Of a stretch of 64,000 nucleotides of DNA, positions 53,994 through 63,574 are shown piece after piece. Every line of letters begins with the position of its first letter. Within the stretch, counting starts at the first letter, position 1. A program made the translations under genes and the position numbers. The notes under the pieces were generated by a model that saw only the letters and a program-made list of their open reading frames with translations, was not told where the DNA came from and made no database searches. The DNA comes from Schleiferiaceae bacterium (GTDB lineage Bacteria; Bacteroidota; Bacteroidia; Flavobacteriales; Schleiferiaceae). The stretch covers positions 1 to 64,000 of the forward strand of contig JAGYKI010000001.1 of the NCBI GenBank assembly GCA_018401735.1, in the 5' to 3' direction.

Positions 53994-56066
53994 TTGCGTA
54001 AAAATCTACTCTTCGGCCTACTAGCGGCTTTTGTTATCAGTGGCTGCCGCCCAGATATAAACCAATTAAACTGGCAGGTAGAGGCCTTGGTACCTCTTTT
54101 AAAAACACGAATTGATTTTAATGACTTACAAAGTCTTGATAGCACCGTGGCTAGCAGTGATTCGGGCCTAATTCAATTGGTTTTCAGTACTAAAATGGCT
54201 TCTCTAAAACCGGGTGAAATTGCTCCTCCTTTTAACGACGTTTTTGAAAATACGGCCACACTCAAGAAAATCACTTTGGGACAAAGGGTTATTACCAATA
54301 GCATTTCTTTGGGGAGGATTGCTGGGCAAGCAGGAATTCAAGGCGCTTTATTAGTGGCCGCCAATGGCACGAGTCAGGTTATTCCGCCACTTGCGAATAT
54401 CGGCCCGTCGAATTTTAATATTGATGCTACTGATTTCTTTCAGTCCATGATTCTACAAGACGGCTGGCTGGTTTTAAAAATGGAGAATAATTTTCCTATT
54501 GATATCACCAATATTCAATACGAAATCCGCAACCAGCTTAGCGGCAGTTTTATCATTCAAAATACCGTTGCAAGTTTACCTGCAGGAGCGGTGCATTACG
54601 ATTCGGTACGCCTAATTAATAACTTTCTAATTGAAGGCCAATTGGTTGCGTCTTTGGTGAACTTAGATTCGCCCGGTAGTAATGGTAATTCAGTTTTAAT
54701 TGATACTTCCGATGCAATTGATTTAAGAGTTACACTCGATAAGCTCGATCCAGTTTCGGCTACCGCAGTTTTTCCGGCCCAAGATTTATTTAATGAAACG
54801 GCCACTGCGCAAATCTTTCCCCCTTCGGCTTTGCTTACCTCTGTTCACGTGAAAGAAGGGAAAATATTTATGGACGCATTAAGCACCATCGATGATAGTA
54901 TTAATCTCATATATCGTTTACCCGGTGCGACTAATAATGGCACTGTTCTCGAGTTCTTAGAAATAATACCAGCGGCTCCTGCGGGATCTTCAGTGAACGC
55001 CTTTCGCGAAATTCCGGTTGAAAACTATACTTTAGATTTAACGGGACTACCCGATACTACTGGGGTTTACAATACTTTTTACACCATTTTTAGAGGAGGG
55101 ATAGACAGCACTGGTAGACTGATAAATTTATCATTAGATGATAGTGTATTTGTGAGAACTGGTATTAATGAGTTGATTGCAGATCGCGGCTATGGTTTTT
55201 TAGGTTTTGATACGATCAGTAGTGTGGAGCGCGCTCCTTTTGATGCTTTTTCGGAAATAGTTGGTGGTAATTTCCAGCTGGAAGATGTGCAAATGACACT
55301 GGAAATCGAAAACTACATTGGTGCCGAGTTTGATTTTAGAATTAAGGATGTGAAGGCTTTTGCCTCTACTCAAAGCACTTCTTTAAATTGGAATCAAATG
55401 GGCTTCGATTTTAATATTGGAAGAGCTTTTGAAAGCAGTCCTGGGGCAAAACCAACGCCAGGTCTTCTCAGCATCCCATTGAATAATACCAACAGCAATA
55501 TTCAAGATTTAATTGAAATCTTACCGGATACCTTTTCGATCGATTTAGATGCCTTTATGAATAAAGGAAAGAGCCCTAGCGATTTCACCCAATTCCTCAA
55601 TACTAATTACGGCATTGAAGCTTGGTTAAATGCAACGGTTCCTATCAGTGTTGGCATTGAAGATTTGATTTTTAGAGATACCATTCCTTTTAACTTTGAT
55701 GATTTTGACGAAGGAAATCAACTGAATTCGGGCAGCCTTAAAATTTTAGCAAGCAATCATTATCCTTTTAGTGCGGATCTTAAAATTTATCTCGTAGAAG
55801 ATGATGCCTACATAAGTGATACCTTATTTACGAGTCAAGCTATAGCTGCCGCAGAAGTGTCTCCAGAAGGCCGAGTAATCGCAGCGACTGACTCGCAGGT
55901 GGAAATAATTTTAGAGCCTAGTGTATTTGATCGTTTGAGAGCTACACGACAATTAGTTCTTGAAATCCAAATTAATACCCCAGCATATCCAGATTTGGTT
56001 GAATTTAATTCGCGCGACTATATTGATCTTAGTCTGATTGGCGATTTTAATACTTGGAGACGATGA
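53994..56066 (+). CDS. Large lipoprotein of unknown function
   Basis: A 690-residue protein that needs the TTG at 53994 as start: only then is there a full lipoprotein signal (RKNLLFGLLAAFVISGC, cysteine at residue 18). The mature part is rich in beta-forming residues, with repeated short blocks on F, D and N (LPDTTGVYNTFYTIF, INTPAYPDLVEFNSRDYIDLS). No domain recognised. The next gene's ATG overlaps its TGA, so it is coupled to the putative barrel protein and may form a surface complex with it. Confidence 0.7.
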   Translation: MRKNLLFGLLAAFVISGCRPDINQLNWQVEALVPLLKTRIDFNDLQSLDSTVASSDSGLIQLVFSTKMASLKPGEIAPPFNDVFENTATLKKITLGQRVITNSISLGRIAGQAGIQGALLVAANGTSQVIPPLANIGPSNFNIDATDFFQSMILQDGWLVLKMENNFPIDITNIQYEIRNQLSGSFIIQNTVASLPAGAVHYDSVRLINNFLIEGQLVASLVNLDSPGSNGNSVLIDTSDAIDLRVTLDKLDPVSATAVFPAQDLFNETATAQIFPPSALLTSVHVKEGKIFMDALSTIDDSINLIYRLPGATNNGTVLEFLEIIPAAPAGSSVNAFREIPVENYTLDLTGLPDTTGVYNTFYTIFRGGIDSTGRLINLSLDDSVFVRTGINELIADRGYGFLGFDTISSVERAPFDAFSEIVGGNFQLEDVQMTLEIENYIGAEFDFRIKDVKAFASTQSTSLNWNQMGFDFNIGRAFESSPGAKPTPGLLSIPLNNTNSNIQDLIEILPDTFSIDLDAFMNKGKSPSDFTQFLNTNYGIEAWLNATVPISVGIEDLIFRDTIPFNFDDFDEGNQLNSGSLKILASNHYPFSADLKIYLVEDDAYISDTLFTSQAIAAAEVSPEGRVIAATDSQVEIILEPSVFDRLRATRQLVLEIQINTPAYPDLVEFNSRDYIDLSLIGDFNTWRR

Positions 56067-57322
56067 GAATCTATTTTTTTAGCCTTTTAGCTTTCGCGTG
56101 CTCGGTGTTAAACCCAATTTTCGCACAAAACGATAGTCTTGGCCCTGAAATATACACGCGGTCTGCTATAGGGGTAAAAGCACGTCCATTTATTGAGTAC
56201 CAGTCTATGATCTCTGCCGAAAGTAGCACTTTAGCCACTTCTTTATTATGGCAACTTCGCAGTGCTACCACCTACGACCAGTCTCTGAAAAATGAAATAT
56301 TTGCCAGCTTGGATGGCGGTTTAAGATTGGGGGCTTTGCAAAATAATGAGATTCGCTTTGCCTACAAGGGCCACAGAAATCGTTATTTAAAACCTTTTGC
56401 TAAGGAGTCGGTAGCCTTGTTTCATCGTGGACAAACATCTATCGCGGCCAGCGAAGATTTGGTCAAGTTGATATTAAATGGCAATAAGGCCACTGCTGGG
56501 ATAGAGCAAGATTTATCTGATTTTGCCTACGAAGACTGGCTCTATACAGGACTGCAATTTCAGTTTGGTTTTTTAATCGACACCTTGCCTGTTTCTATCG
56601 GAACATCCTTAATACTTGGCCACTATTACCAGAGCGCTAATTCAGGCAACACTACTTTATTTACCGCTGAAAATGGTACGGAAATAAACTTTGCTGGTTC
56701 TTACGATTACAATTCTGTCAGTCGTCCTGCCTATTTTGGCATTGCTGGCGTGGGTTTAGCCATTGATATTGAAACCGAAGAGCGCTGGGGCAAGCATCAG
56801 CTTAATTTCAAGGCCCAAGACTTGGGTTTTATTTCTTTTAGTGATGGGGCGAGATTAGAAGTTGATTCGAGCTTTAGTTTTACGGGCATTAACATTTCCA
56901 ATATTTTCACCTTGCAGGAAAGCGTTTTTCAAGCTTCACTCGATTCTACTACTGGTGTTTTAGGCGATCCTGCTAGTGGTGATTTCACCCGTTTAATGCC
57001 TTTTATGGTAGAACTTGAGTATGAATATCACCTTGCGCATGGTTCCTTAAAATCGCTATACTTACAAGGAAGATATCGTTATTTAAAGCGTTATCTACCC
57101 CGAGTGGAAGTGGGCGCTCGCTGGCAGATCAGTAAAAACAAACGGCTTACCACTGCTTTAAATATGGGTGGATTTAATTCCTGGGGATTAAGCACCGAAT
57201 TCGACTGGCAAATAAAGAAATACTGGCAATTAGGTTTTGGCGTATCCCATGTAAACACCATGGTCGTGCAAAGTATCGCGGGTGGCTCTAGTGCCTTTTT
57301 TAGCTTGCGCTATTATTTATGA
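56063..57322 (+). CDS. Putative outer-membrane protein (DUF5723-like)
   Basis: A 419-residue protein from the ATG at 56063 (MRIYFFSLLAFACSV), with a signal peptide ending near IFAQ. Alternating strands such as TALNMGGFNSWGLSTEFDW and a C-terminal FFSLRYYL suggest an outer-membrane barrel; the segment TAENGTEINFAGSYDYN recalls DUF5723 proteins. Tentative. It overlaps the upstream lipoprotein by 4 bases, and a broken binding-protein gene starts inside its end. Confidence 0.6.
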   Translation: MRIYFFSLLAFACSVLNPIFAQNDSLGPEIYTRSAIGVKARPFIEYQSMISAESSTLATSLLWQLRSATTYDQSLKNEIFASLDGGLRLGALQNNEIRFAYKGHRNRYLKPFAKESVALFHRGQTSIAASEDLVKLILNGNKATAGIEQDLSDFAYEDWLYTGLQFQFGFLIDTLPVSIGTSLILGHYYQSANSGNTTLFTAENGTEINFAGSYDYNSVSRPAYFGIAGVGLAIDIETEERWGKHQLNFKAQDLGFISFSDGARLEVDSSFSFTGINISNIFTLQESVFQASLDSTTGVLGDPASGDFTRLMPFMVELEYEYHLAHGSLKSLYLQGRYRYLKRYLPRVEVGARWQISKNKRLTTALNMGGFNSWGLSTEFDWQIKKYWQLGFGVSHVNTMVVQSIAGGSSAFFSLRYYL

Positions 57323-58928
57323 AAAACCGCTTAGCCATATTTCTTAGTTTGGGCTTTTTTGTCGCTTGTAAGCAGATGCCTAAACGCGATGATACGGCCG
57401 TTTTTAGATATAATGAGTCGGCGGGAATTAGCAGTCTTGATCCCGCTTTTGCGCGTTCCCAATCTAATATATGGGCCGTTAATCAGATTTTTGGTGGCTT
57501 AGTACAGATGGACAATCAGTTGCGCATTCAGCCCGCAGTGCCCGTTCATGGGAAATTCTCGGTCCGGGAAAAACCTATCTCTTTAAGCTGAGCGGGATAT
57601 CTATTTTCATCAAAATGCCTGCTTTGGCGCAGACAGCAGTCGCGTAGTAACGACCAGCGATTTTGTCTATAGTTTTCAAAGATTAATATCTTCGGTTGCT
57701 TCGCCGGGTGCTTGGGTTTTTAAAAAGGTGGCAGCATTTAAGGCGCTAAATGATAGTGTTTTAGAGATCCGCCTAAGCCGCGCCTTTTCGCCTTTTTAGG
57801 AATATTAAGCATGAAATATTGTGCGTTGGTTCCCCCAGAAGCGATTGACTTTTATGGTAATGAATTTAGCCGAAACCCGTGGGAACAGGACCTTTCAATT
57901 TAAGCTTTGGCTGAAAATGAAAAGCTCATTTTACGCCGTAATCCTTCTTATTTCGAAAAAGATGAAGCGGGTAAGCCTTTACCTTATTTAGAAGCCATCG
58001 CCATTAGTTTGTTTCCCGCAAGCAATCAGCTTTTCTCGAGTTTTTAAAGGAAGAACGATTTAATTTCAGGTTTAGTGCCTCCTATAAAGATGATTTAGCA
58101 GCCCGGAAGGGAATTTAAATCCGAAATACGCCCAAGACTTTAAACACAACTTATCACGTCAGGCTTACCTGAATACTGAGTACCTCGCTTTTTACGTAGA
58201 CTCGGCTCCAGAGGTAGAGGCGCTTGGCAAGATGTCCAGTTAGAAGGCTATAAATTATGGTTTTGATCGGGTGAAAATGATGCACTATCTCCGCAATAAT
58301 ATTGGTGAACCAGCCTTAAAGGGTTTTATTCCCAAAGGTTTACCAAGCTACGATTCCCTAGCAGACTATGGCTATAGTTACCAACCTGAAAAGGCTCGAC
58401 AATTATTGATAGATGCGGGCTTTCCCAGGGAAAGGACTGGAAGAAATTAGTTTACAAACGTACCAGCTACTTAGATCTCTGCGAATGCACAAAGAGTGAA
58501 CTCATAAAATTGGCATTCGCATAAAAATTGGAAGTTAGTCCGCCCAGCACCTTAAGACAAGCAGTGGCGACGGTAAAGTAGATTTCTTTCGGGCTTCATG
58601 GATGGCAGATTACTGATGCGGAAATTACTTGTAGCTCTTTTACAGCCTGAAATGCAGCTCCTAATGGACCAGATTACAGTCATTTCTCCTCTAGTTATTT
58701 TGATTCGCTTTACGTCTTTCGTCAACGGCGATGAAAGTGATATGAAGTATCCGCGAAAGTTTGTACCATCAAATGGATAGCTTGGTCATTAGCGAAGCGC
58801 CCATCGTTCCCTTATTTTACGATCAGAGTACTGCGTTTTATCCCAAAAACATTGAGGGTTTAGAAGGCAATGCCCTCAATCTTCTCGACTTAAAGAAGGT
58901 GAGGAAGCTTTCGAAAACTTTGGATTAA
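57319..58928 (+). pseudogene. Solute-binding protein family 5, frameshifted
   Basis: Residues 1-75 read well (a lipoprotein signal LSLGFFVAC, then GISSLDPAFARSQSNIWAVNQIFGGLVQM in parts), but the frame is lost near 57550 and again several times. Pieces recovered in successive frames include WEILGPGKTYLFKLS, IYFHQNACFGADSS, DFVYSFQRLISS, ILSMKYCALVPPEA, LILRRNPSYFEKDEAG, PYLEAIAISLFP and a final LVISEAPIVPLFYDQS. Together they match oligopeptide/dipeptide-binding lipoproteins of ABC importers. The likely stop is at 58926-58928. Small indels account for the breaks. Confidence 0.8.
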
Positions 58929-59020
58929 AGAAGGTTGGGAGGGGGAAAGTTCGATTGCAAAATAAGCTCCCAAAATCGTTTACGATAAAAGTATCCAGTC
59001 CAGATCTGTCTTTTAGGTGT

Positions 59021-59149
59021 TCAAACAGTTGATTTATTCTGATTGAGTAACACTAAATCATTTTTATAATGAAGTAATGTGATCAGCAGAAATAGGTACC
59101 ACTGAATTGTATACGCTCTGGGTTGTGGATAAACTATTCCCCACTTCAT
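59021..59149 (-). CDS. Small protein next to a DUF2007 gene, doubtful
   Basis: A 42-codon frame whose ATG overlaps the stop of the broken DUF2007 gene. It begins MKWGIVY and has a short hydrophobic run, consistent with a small one-helix membrane protein. Because this strip is full of indels, the true length is uncertain. A TTATCCACA sequence (complement of 59124-59132), a DnaA-box match, lies inside it but is probably chance. Confidence 0.3.
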   Translation of the reverse strand: MKWGIVYPQPRAYTIQWYLFLLITLLHYKNDLVLLNQNKSTV

Positions 59150-59360
59150 TTTCCCGCCTCAGCAATAATGCTCTGCGCTTTATCTACATTCACTTTGAAC
59201 AAATAGTTCCACATCATTTTGTTGGGCTCAGGAAGCCGGCTAAAACGGAGCTGATTCAACATTGTCACCGCACTCTGGTTTCGATATTATTATCATTCAA
59301 TAGGTATTCCAGTCTACTGATGGTAATGGCACTGCCAGTTATTATTTTAATGTAGTCCAT
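59146..59360 (-). pseudogene. DUF2007 (putative signal transducing protein), frameshifted
   Basis: The start MDYIKIITGSAITISRLEYLL and, in other frames, DNVESA, RLAGFLSP, NDVELFVQSE and KAQSIIAEAGK follow the DUF2007 family in order. At least three single-base shifts are needed to join them. The full protein would be about 70 residues. Confidence 0.7.
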
Positions 59361-59384
59361 TCATTTTATACTATTTTTAATTCG

Positions 59385-60056
59385 TCACCAAGCTAATAGC
59401 TGCTCGAAAAGCCCCCAATACTATGCACAGGGTCAATAAAGAGTGGATTTCATAAATCCAGTGCCGCGCTAACATTGTTAGTAAAAACGAGCATGGGCAG
59501 ATTGTTATTAGGATGAATATAATTTACTTCTTCCTCGCCATAGATATTTTCATGGGGAAAATTACCGATGAGGGCCTTTGTTCGTTGCCGTATTCCCAAC
59601 CGTATTTTGACTAAGCTACAGGTATAGCGGTAAAATTCAGCCCCAGTAATAGTTTCTTTATGTACTTCAAAATAGGCCTTGCCCTCATTGCCAGGCCAGT
59701 TCAACGTCTTGCTTTAGTTTCAGTTTTTGGACATCATTACCCAATACATACGGTTTTACCTACATCGGCTTCCCAATCGTCGAGAAACAGGTCCGAAGTC
59801 AAAAAGAGGATATCACTTTCCTCTAAGCGGTGATCTGGTGGATTCTCTCGATGGGGTAAAGGGTATTAACGCCAGCTCACTGTACGCTTGTGCCAGTATT
59901 TCTTTATGCTAAACAGTTCAAAGGCTAATTGATAAACTTCGGTATTGAGTTTCTTCTACTTTTGCCTGGCTGCACTAACTGACGCTTTCAATTTCCTGGA
60001 AAAGTACTTCCGCCTTTCGTTCGGCTGCCATTAAGTTTTGTAAAGTTTTATTCATG
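59385..60056 (-). pseudogene. M24 family metallopeptidase (Xaa-Pro peptidase-like), frameshifted
   Basis: The start MNKTLQNLMAAERKAEVLFQEIE and later pieces in shifted frames (LFDFGPV, GKAYFEVHKETITGAEFY, ALIGNFPHENIYGEEEVNYIHP, NNLPMLV, RHWIYEIH, FIDPVHSIGGF, FEQLLAW) are arranged as in an M24 creatinase/aminopeptidase family protein, with the metal-site region near HENIYGE. Several indels break the frame. Roughly 220 residues if intact. Confidence 0.7.
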
Positions 60057-60097
60057 CTCGGCCAGTTTATCCGCTGCCTTTTAGGACTAATTAACTT

Positions 60098-61516
60098 TTA
60101 ATTTTCCATCGCAGCGTAAACCAAAGTAGTGGTGGACTCAAATAGTTGAAAAGGCATAAAGACAAATAAGCCATGGTATCCACTAAAACCGTACTTTGAT
60201 AAGCACCACAAGTATTATGAGGAATAAGCACCGAGGTTACTGTACCACTATCCTCTAGGGTTCTACTTAAGTTTTCGGGCATAGACCTTGTTTTTTATAA
60301 GCATCTGCATACATTCTTCCAGGCAGAACAATCGCCAAATATTGATCACTAGCAGTAATATTTACCAAGCGCAGGTACCCACGGTAAGTGGCTATTAATG
60401 AAGAGTTCCGGTGGCCAGTTTTAGCAAAGCGGCACTAATAATCTTCAAAAAATCCACTCGCCTCCATACTGCCACTCAAAAATCATGGCCGCAATAATTA
60501 ACCAAACTGTATTCCAGCATGTGCTTACCATTCCACAGATACCAAAGTTCCTTTAAAATGGGATGTGTGCTGGGGTAAACGAAACTTCTACTGTAAGGGC
60601 ATTAAGTAATAACTTATAGTAAGATCCATCGCCTAAACTGCTCCAGAAAGCTCTGCTAACAGTTCGCTTTGAAAAAAGGAAATAGGCGCAAAGGCGACTC
60701 CCGCCAAGGTGCCAATAAGAATAGCAGGTAAGGCAGGCATTTTTAATGATTAGAGGACTAAGGCAGGCACTAAAAACAGCCAAGGACTTAGATTATAAGT
60801 ACTTTCTAATTCGCTTAAAAGCGGTTGAATCTCCTCTATGGAAATGCTTACGGAATGGCTAAACCAATAATGCTAAAGAGGATTAAGGCAATAATAAATG
60901 AGGGGATGGTGGTATGAAGCATATAGCGGATATGCGTAAACAAATCTGTGCCAGCCATAGCTGGTGCTAAATTAGTCGTATCGAAAGAGGGAAAGTTTAT
61001 CACCAAAATAGGCGCCAGAAATAACCGCTCCCGCTACCATCGCTTCATTTAAACCCAAGGCTTTACCAATGCCAATAAGCGCGCAATCCCAACCGTGGCT
61101 GATCTCAACTACTGCCCGTGGCTAATTAGAACCATGGCGCAAATTAGGGCCGAGGCGGGTAGGAAAATTTCGGGGCTAAGTATCTTAAGACCGTAATAAA
61201 TCATGGCGGGTACAATACCACTAATCATCAAGCTCCCGCTAAAGACAATCAGTAAGAGTATGATTAATGCGCCGGTGGTCGATTTAATAGAGTCTTCAAT
61301 GCCCTCTAAAACGGTTTCCCATTTTGTGCCGGTTAGCAAGCCCATTAAGGCTGCTACCGCACCACTCATCATTAATATGAACTGGTTGGAACCACTGAGA
61401 GCATCATCCCCAAAAACGCCAATAACGTTGAATGAGAGCGCTATAATTAAGAAAATAACAGGTACTAAGGCTATTGCTAGGGAGGCTTTCTTTTCCATTT
61501 TCATATCGGCCTGCAT
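60098..61516 (-). pseudogene. NhaC-family Na+/H+ antiporter, frameshifted
   Basis: The first 130 or so residues read cleanly (ALVPVIFLIIALSFNVIG, ALIILLLIVFSGSLMISGIVP), then the frame breaks near 61110. Pieces in other frames include IGIGKALGLNEAMVAGAVISGAYFGDKLS in parts, DTTNLAPAMAGTDLF, HTTIPSFIIALILFSIIGLAIP in parts, and the C-terminal TLEDSGTVTSVLIP and NTCGAYQSTVL. All match NhaC-type antiporters. At least four small indels are needed. Confidence 0.78.
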
Positions 61517-61537
61517 GATACGAAAAAAATGAGAGAA

Positions 61538-62119
61538 TTAGCCCATGGGTAGGGCTTTCCAAGCTTTTAATTGTTCGAAAATTAAATGGGTGGGTAATCC
61601 CATTACCGTAAAATAAGAGCCGATAATTTTTTCAATCCCGATCATCCCAATCCATTCTTGAATGCCATAAGCACCTGCCTTGTCGTAGGGTTGGAAATTC
61701 TCTAGATAATAGTCAATCTCACTTTCCCTAAGCTCTTTAAAAAACACTTCGGTGCTATCGTGCACAACTTTACTTTGCTTTTTATCGCTAAAGCAGATGG
61801 AGCTGATTACGTGATGGGATTGGCCGGATAAACTTTGCAGCATTTCTTTGGCCTGCTCATAATTAGCGGGTTTTCCTAAAACTTGGTCGGCTAAGCAGAC
61901 TATTGTGTCGGAGCAAATTAAGAGTTCATCATCGGCTAATTGACCGATTAAAGAATCGGCTTTCGCCTGCGCAATAAAATCGGAAATTTCTGCTCCTTTT
62001 AAGCCAGTGGGATAAGACTCATCGATATCGCCGCTTAATTGCCGAAAGTCTAAACCCAATGCCTTTAATAATTCAGCCCGGCGCGGCGATTGTGAACCCA
62101 GAACTAGTTTAGAATTCAT
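61538..62119 (-). CDS. maf: Maf-like nucleotide pyrophosphatase
   Basis: A 193-residue protein that hydrolyses dTTP/UTP or modified nucleotides. It has LGSQSPRRAELLKALG at 6-21, SDTIVCLADQVLGKP in the middle, and IQEWIGMIGIEKIIGSYFTVMGLPT near the end. First intact gene after the frameshifted strip. One base separates its start from the UbiA gene stop. Confidence 0.93.
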   Translation of the reverse strand: MNSKLVLGSQSPRRAELLKALGLDFRQLSGDIDESYPTGLKGAEISDFIAQAKADSLIGQLADDELLICSDTIVCLADQVLGKPANYEQAKEMLQSLSGQSHHVISSICFSDKKQSKVVHDSTEVFFKELRESEIDYYLENFQPYDKAGAYGIQEWIGMIGIEKIIGSYFTVMGLPTHLIFEQLKAWKALPMG

Positions 62120-62120
62120 A

Positions 62121-63041
62121 TTAAAAGTATTTTAAGGAAAGGGTGAAAACCAACATACTTAAAATCCCGGTCAGCATAATAAGCTTCAGTAACATACTTA
62201 TCTTTTTATAGTCGCTAGGGCGATGCGCTAAAGCACTTTTGTAGATAAGATACACGAGCGGCGCTACAACTAAAATAAAAAGATAAAGAGAGGATGATTT
62301 ATCGTTTCCAAAAATATCGTAACTATAATAGGCGAGGGGCACAATATGGCTAATGAGCAGGAAAATTAGAATCGCCTTAAAAACCCCAGCTGATAAAATA
62401 AGCGCTAGGGTTTTATACTCGGCTGCTTTATCGCCTAATTTATCTTCTGCATCTTTAACCATTTCGCGCATAAAACTGATGCCGAATGCAAAGAGGGAAT
62501 AGGCTAAAATAACTTCCATGGTTTGTGAAACCTGCAAAGCATTTTCATCATTAGCCGCTGGGAGTATATCGAAAACACCTACTAAAAATACGGGTAAAGC
62601 GCTTAGAGCCGCTACAATGAAATTGCCTAAAAAAGGGCGGGCTTTTAAATCGTAAGCATAGAGGTAAAGTATCACGGCGGCTAAGGGAGCAATCATCCAC
62701 AAATCATCTACTTCGGCTTCTTGCGCTAATAGGTAGGCGCAGGCAATAGCAATAATTACCGTGGCATAATAAAGGTTCCAAGCGGTATTTTCCTTAATGC
62801 TCTTGCCAATAGTGATGCGTTTCGGTTTATTAAGGGCATCGACTTCCAAGTCGTATAAATCGTTTATAATATAACCGCCAGCGGCAAGTGCCATGCTACA
62901 TAATACGCCTAGAAAAAAGTAGCCGTGATTTAAAACATGGGGCAAATGAAGGCTTTCAATAATGGCAAAGCGAATAAGGTATTGCACTAAAGCAATAATC
63001 AGCAAATTGGGCCAGCGGATGAGTTTGAAAAAAGCTACCAT
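62121..63041 (-). CDS. UbiA family prenyltransferase
   Basis: A 306-residue membrane protein with about eight helices. NDLYDLEVD at 60-68 is the first aspartate-rich motif (N60, D61, D64, D68) for prenyl diphosphate and Mg2+; a second, VKDAEDKLGD, is near 195-204. It resembles geranylgeranylglycerol-phosphate geranylgeranyltransferase-like UbiA members of Bacteroidota, but the acceptor is uncertain. Overlaps the KdsC-like gene by 7 bases. Confidence 0.87.
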   Translation of the reverse strand: MVAFFKLIRWPNLLIIALVQYLIRFAIIESLHLPHVLNHGYFFLGVLCSMALAAGGYIINDLYDLEVDALNKPKRITIGKSIKENTAWNLYYATVIIAIACAYLLAQEAEVDDLWMIAPLAAVILYLYAYDLKARPFLGNFIVAALSALPVFLVGVFDILPAANDENALQVSQTMEVILAYSLFAFGISFMREMVKDAEDKLGDKAAEYKTLALILSAGVFKAILIFLLISHIVPLAYYSYDIFGNDKSSSLYLFILVVAPLVYLIYKSALAHRPSDYKKISMLLKLIMLTGILSMLVFTLSLKYF

Positions 63042-63574
63042 GAAAAATCTTCTTCTAGCATCCAGTTGTTTTGCACCTTTAAAGTCTGTTCAATTACATC
63101 TCTTACGCAAGTTTCGCCCCCTTTAAAGGGAGATACGTAATCGGCTAAAGTTCGAATTTCAGGAACGGCATTATTCGGCGCACAACCCAGTCCCGCTCTT
63201 TCAATTAGAGGATAATCGGGAATGTCATCGCCCATATAAAGCATGTTTTCTTCCTGCAAATTTTGATGCTCGTAAACCGCTAATAAATCCTGCCAAGCGT
63301 CTAATTTATACGAAGCCCGCATATAGATGTCCGTTAATCCCAAGCCTTGTAAGATGCTTTTAACGCCTTCACAATGTCCGCCAGAAATAATTGCTACGAT
63401 ATAGCCTTTTTTAATGGCCAACTGCAGGGCATATCCGTCCTTACTATTAAGGTTACGTATGGGATGTCCATCTTTTGAAATCTGAAACTGTCCGTTGGTT
63501 AACACTCCGTCCATATCAAAGACAAAGGCTTTTATTTGAGGGAGGATTTCTTTATAATTTTTCTTCATTATCAC
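63035..63574 (-). CDS. KdsC-type HAD phosphatase
   Basis: A 179-residue HAD-IIIA hydrolase. FVFDMDGVLTNG (18-29) carries the nucleophile aspartate; ISGGHCEGV and MGDDIPDYPLI (motif IV) follow. The family removes phosphate from 3-deoxy-D-manno-octulosonate 8-phosphate in lipopolysaccharide synthesis. The ATG at 63574 or 63568 may start it. It overlaps the DUF2520 gene by 23 bases. Confidence 0.88.
   Translation of the reverse strand: MIMKKNYKEILPQIKAFVFDMDGVLTNGQFQISKDGHPIRNLNSKDGYALQLAIKKGYIVAIISGGHCEGVKSILQGLGLTDIYMRASYKLDAWQDLLAVYEHQNLQEENMLYMGDDIPDYPLIERAGLGCAPNNAVPEIRTLADYVSPFKGGETCVRDVIEQTLKVQNNWMLEEDFSW

Noticed and set aside
53944..54145. Minus-strand frame overlapping the start of the 690-residue lipoprotein
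   Set aside because: It is an antisense shadow; the plus-strand frame has a lipoprotein signal and is four times longer than any competing frame.
59124..59132. A perfect DnaA box (TTATCCACA on the minus strand)
   Set aside because: A single box inside a possible coding frame, with no cluster of boxes, no dnaA or dnaN and no AT-rich unwinding region, does not indicate an origin.
59727..59912. Plus-strand frame of 61 codons
   Set aside because: It is antisense to the broken M24 peptidase, whose pieces in the minus strand match the family.
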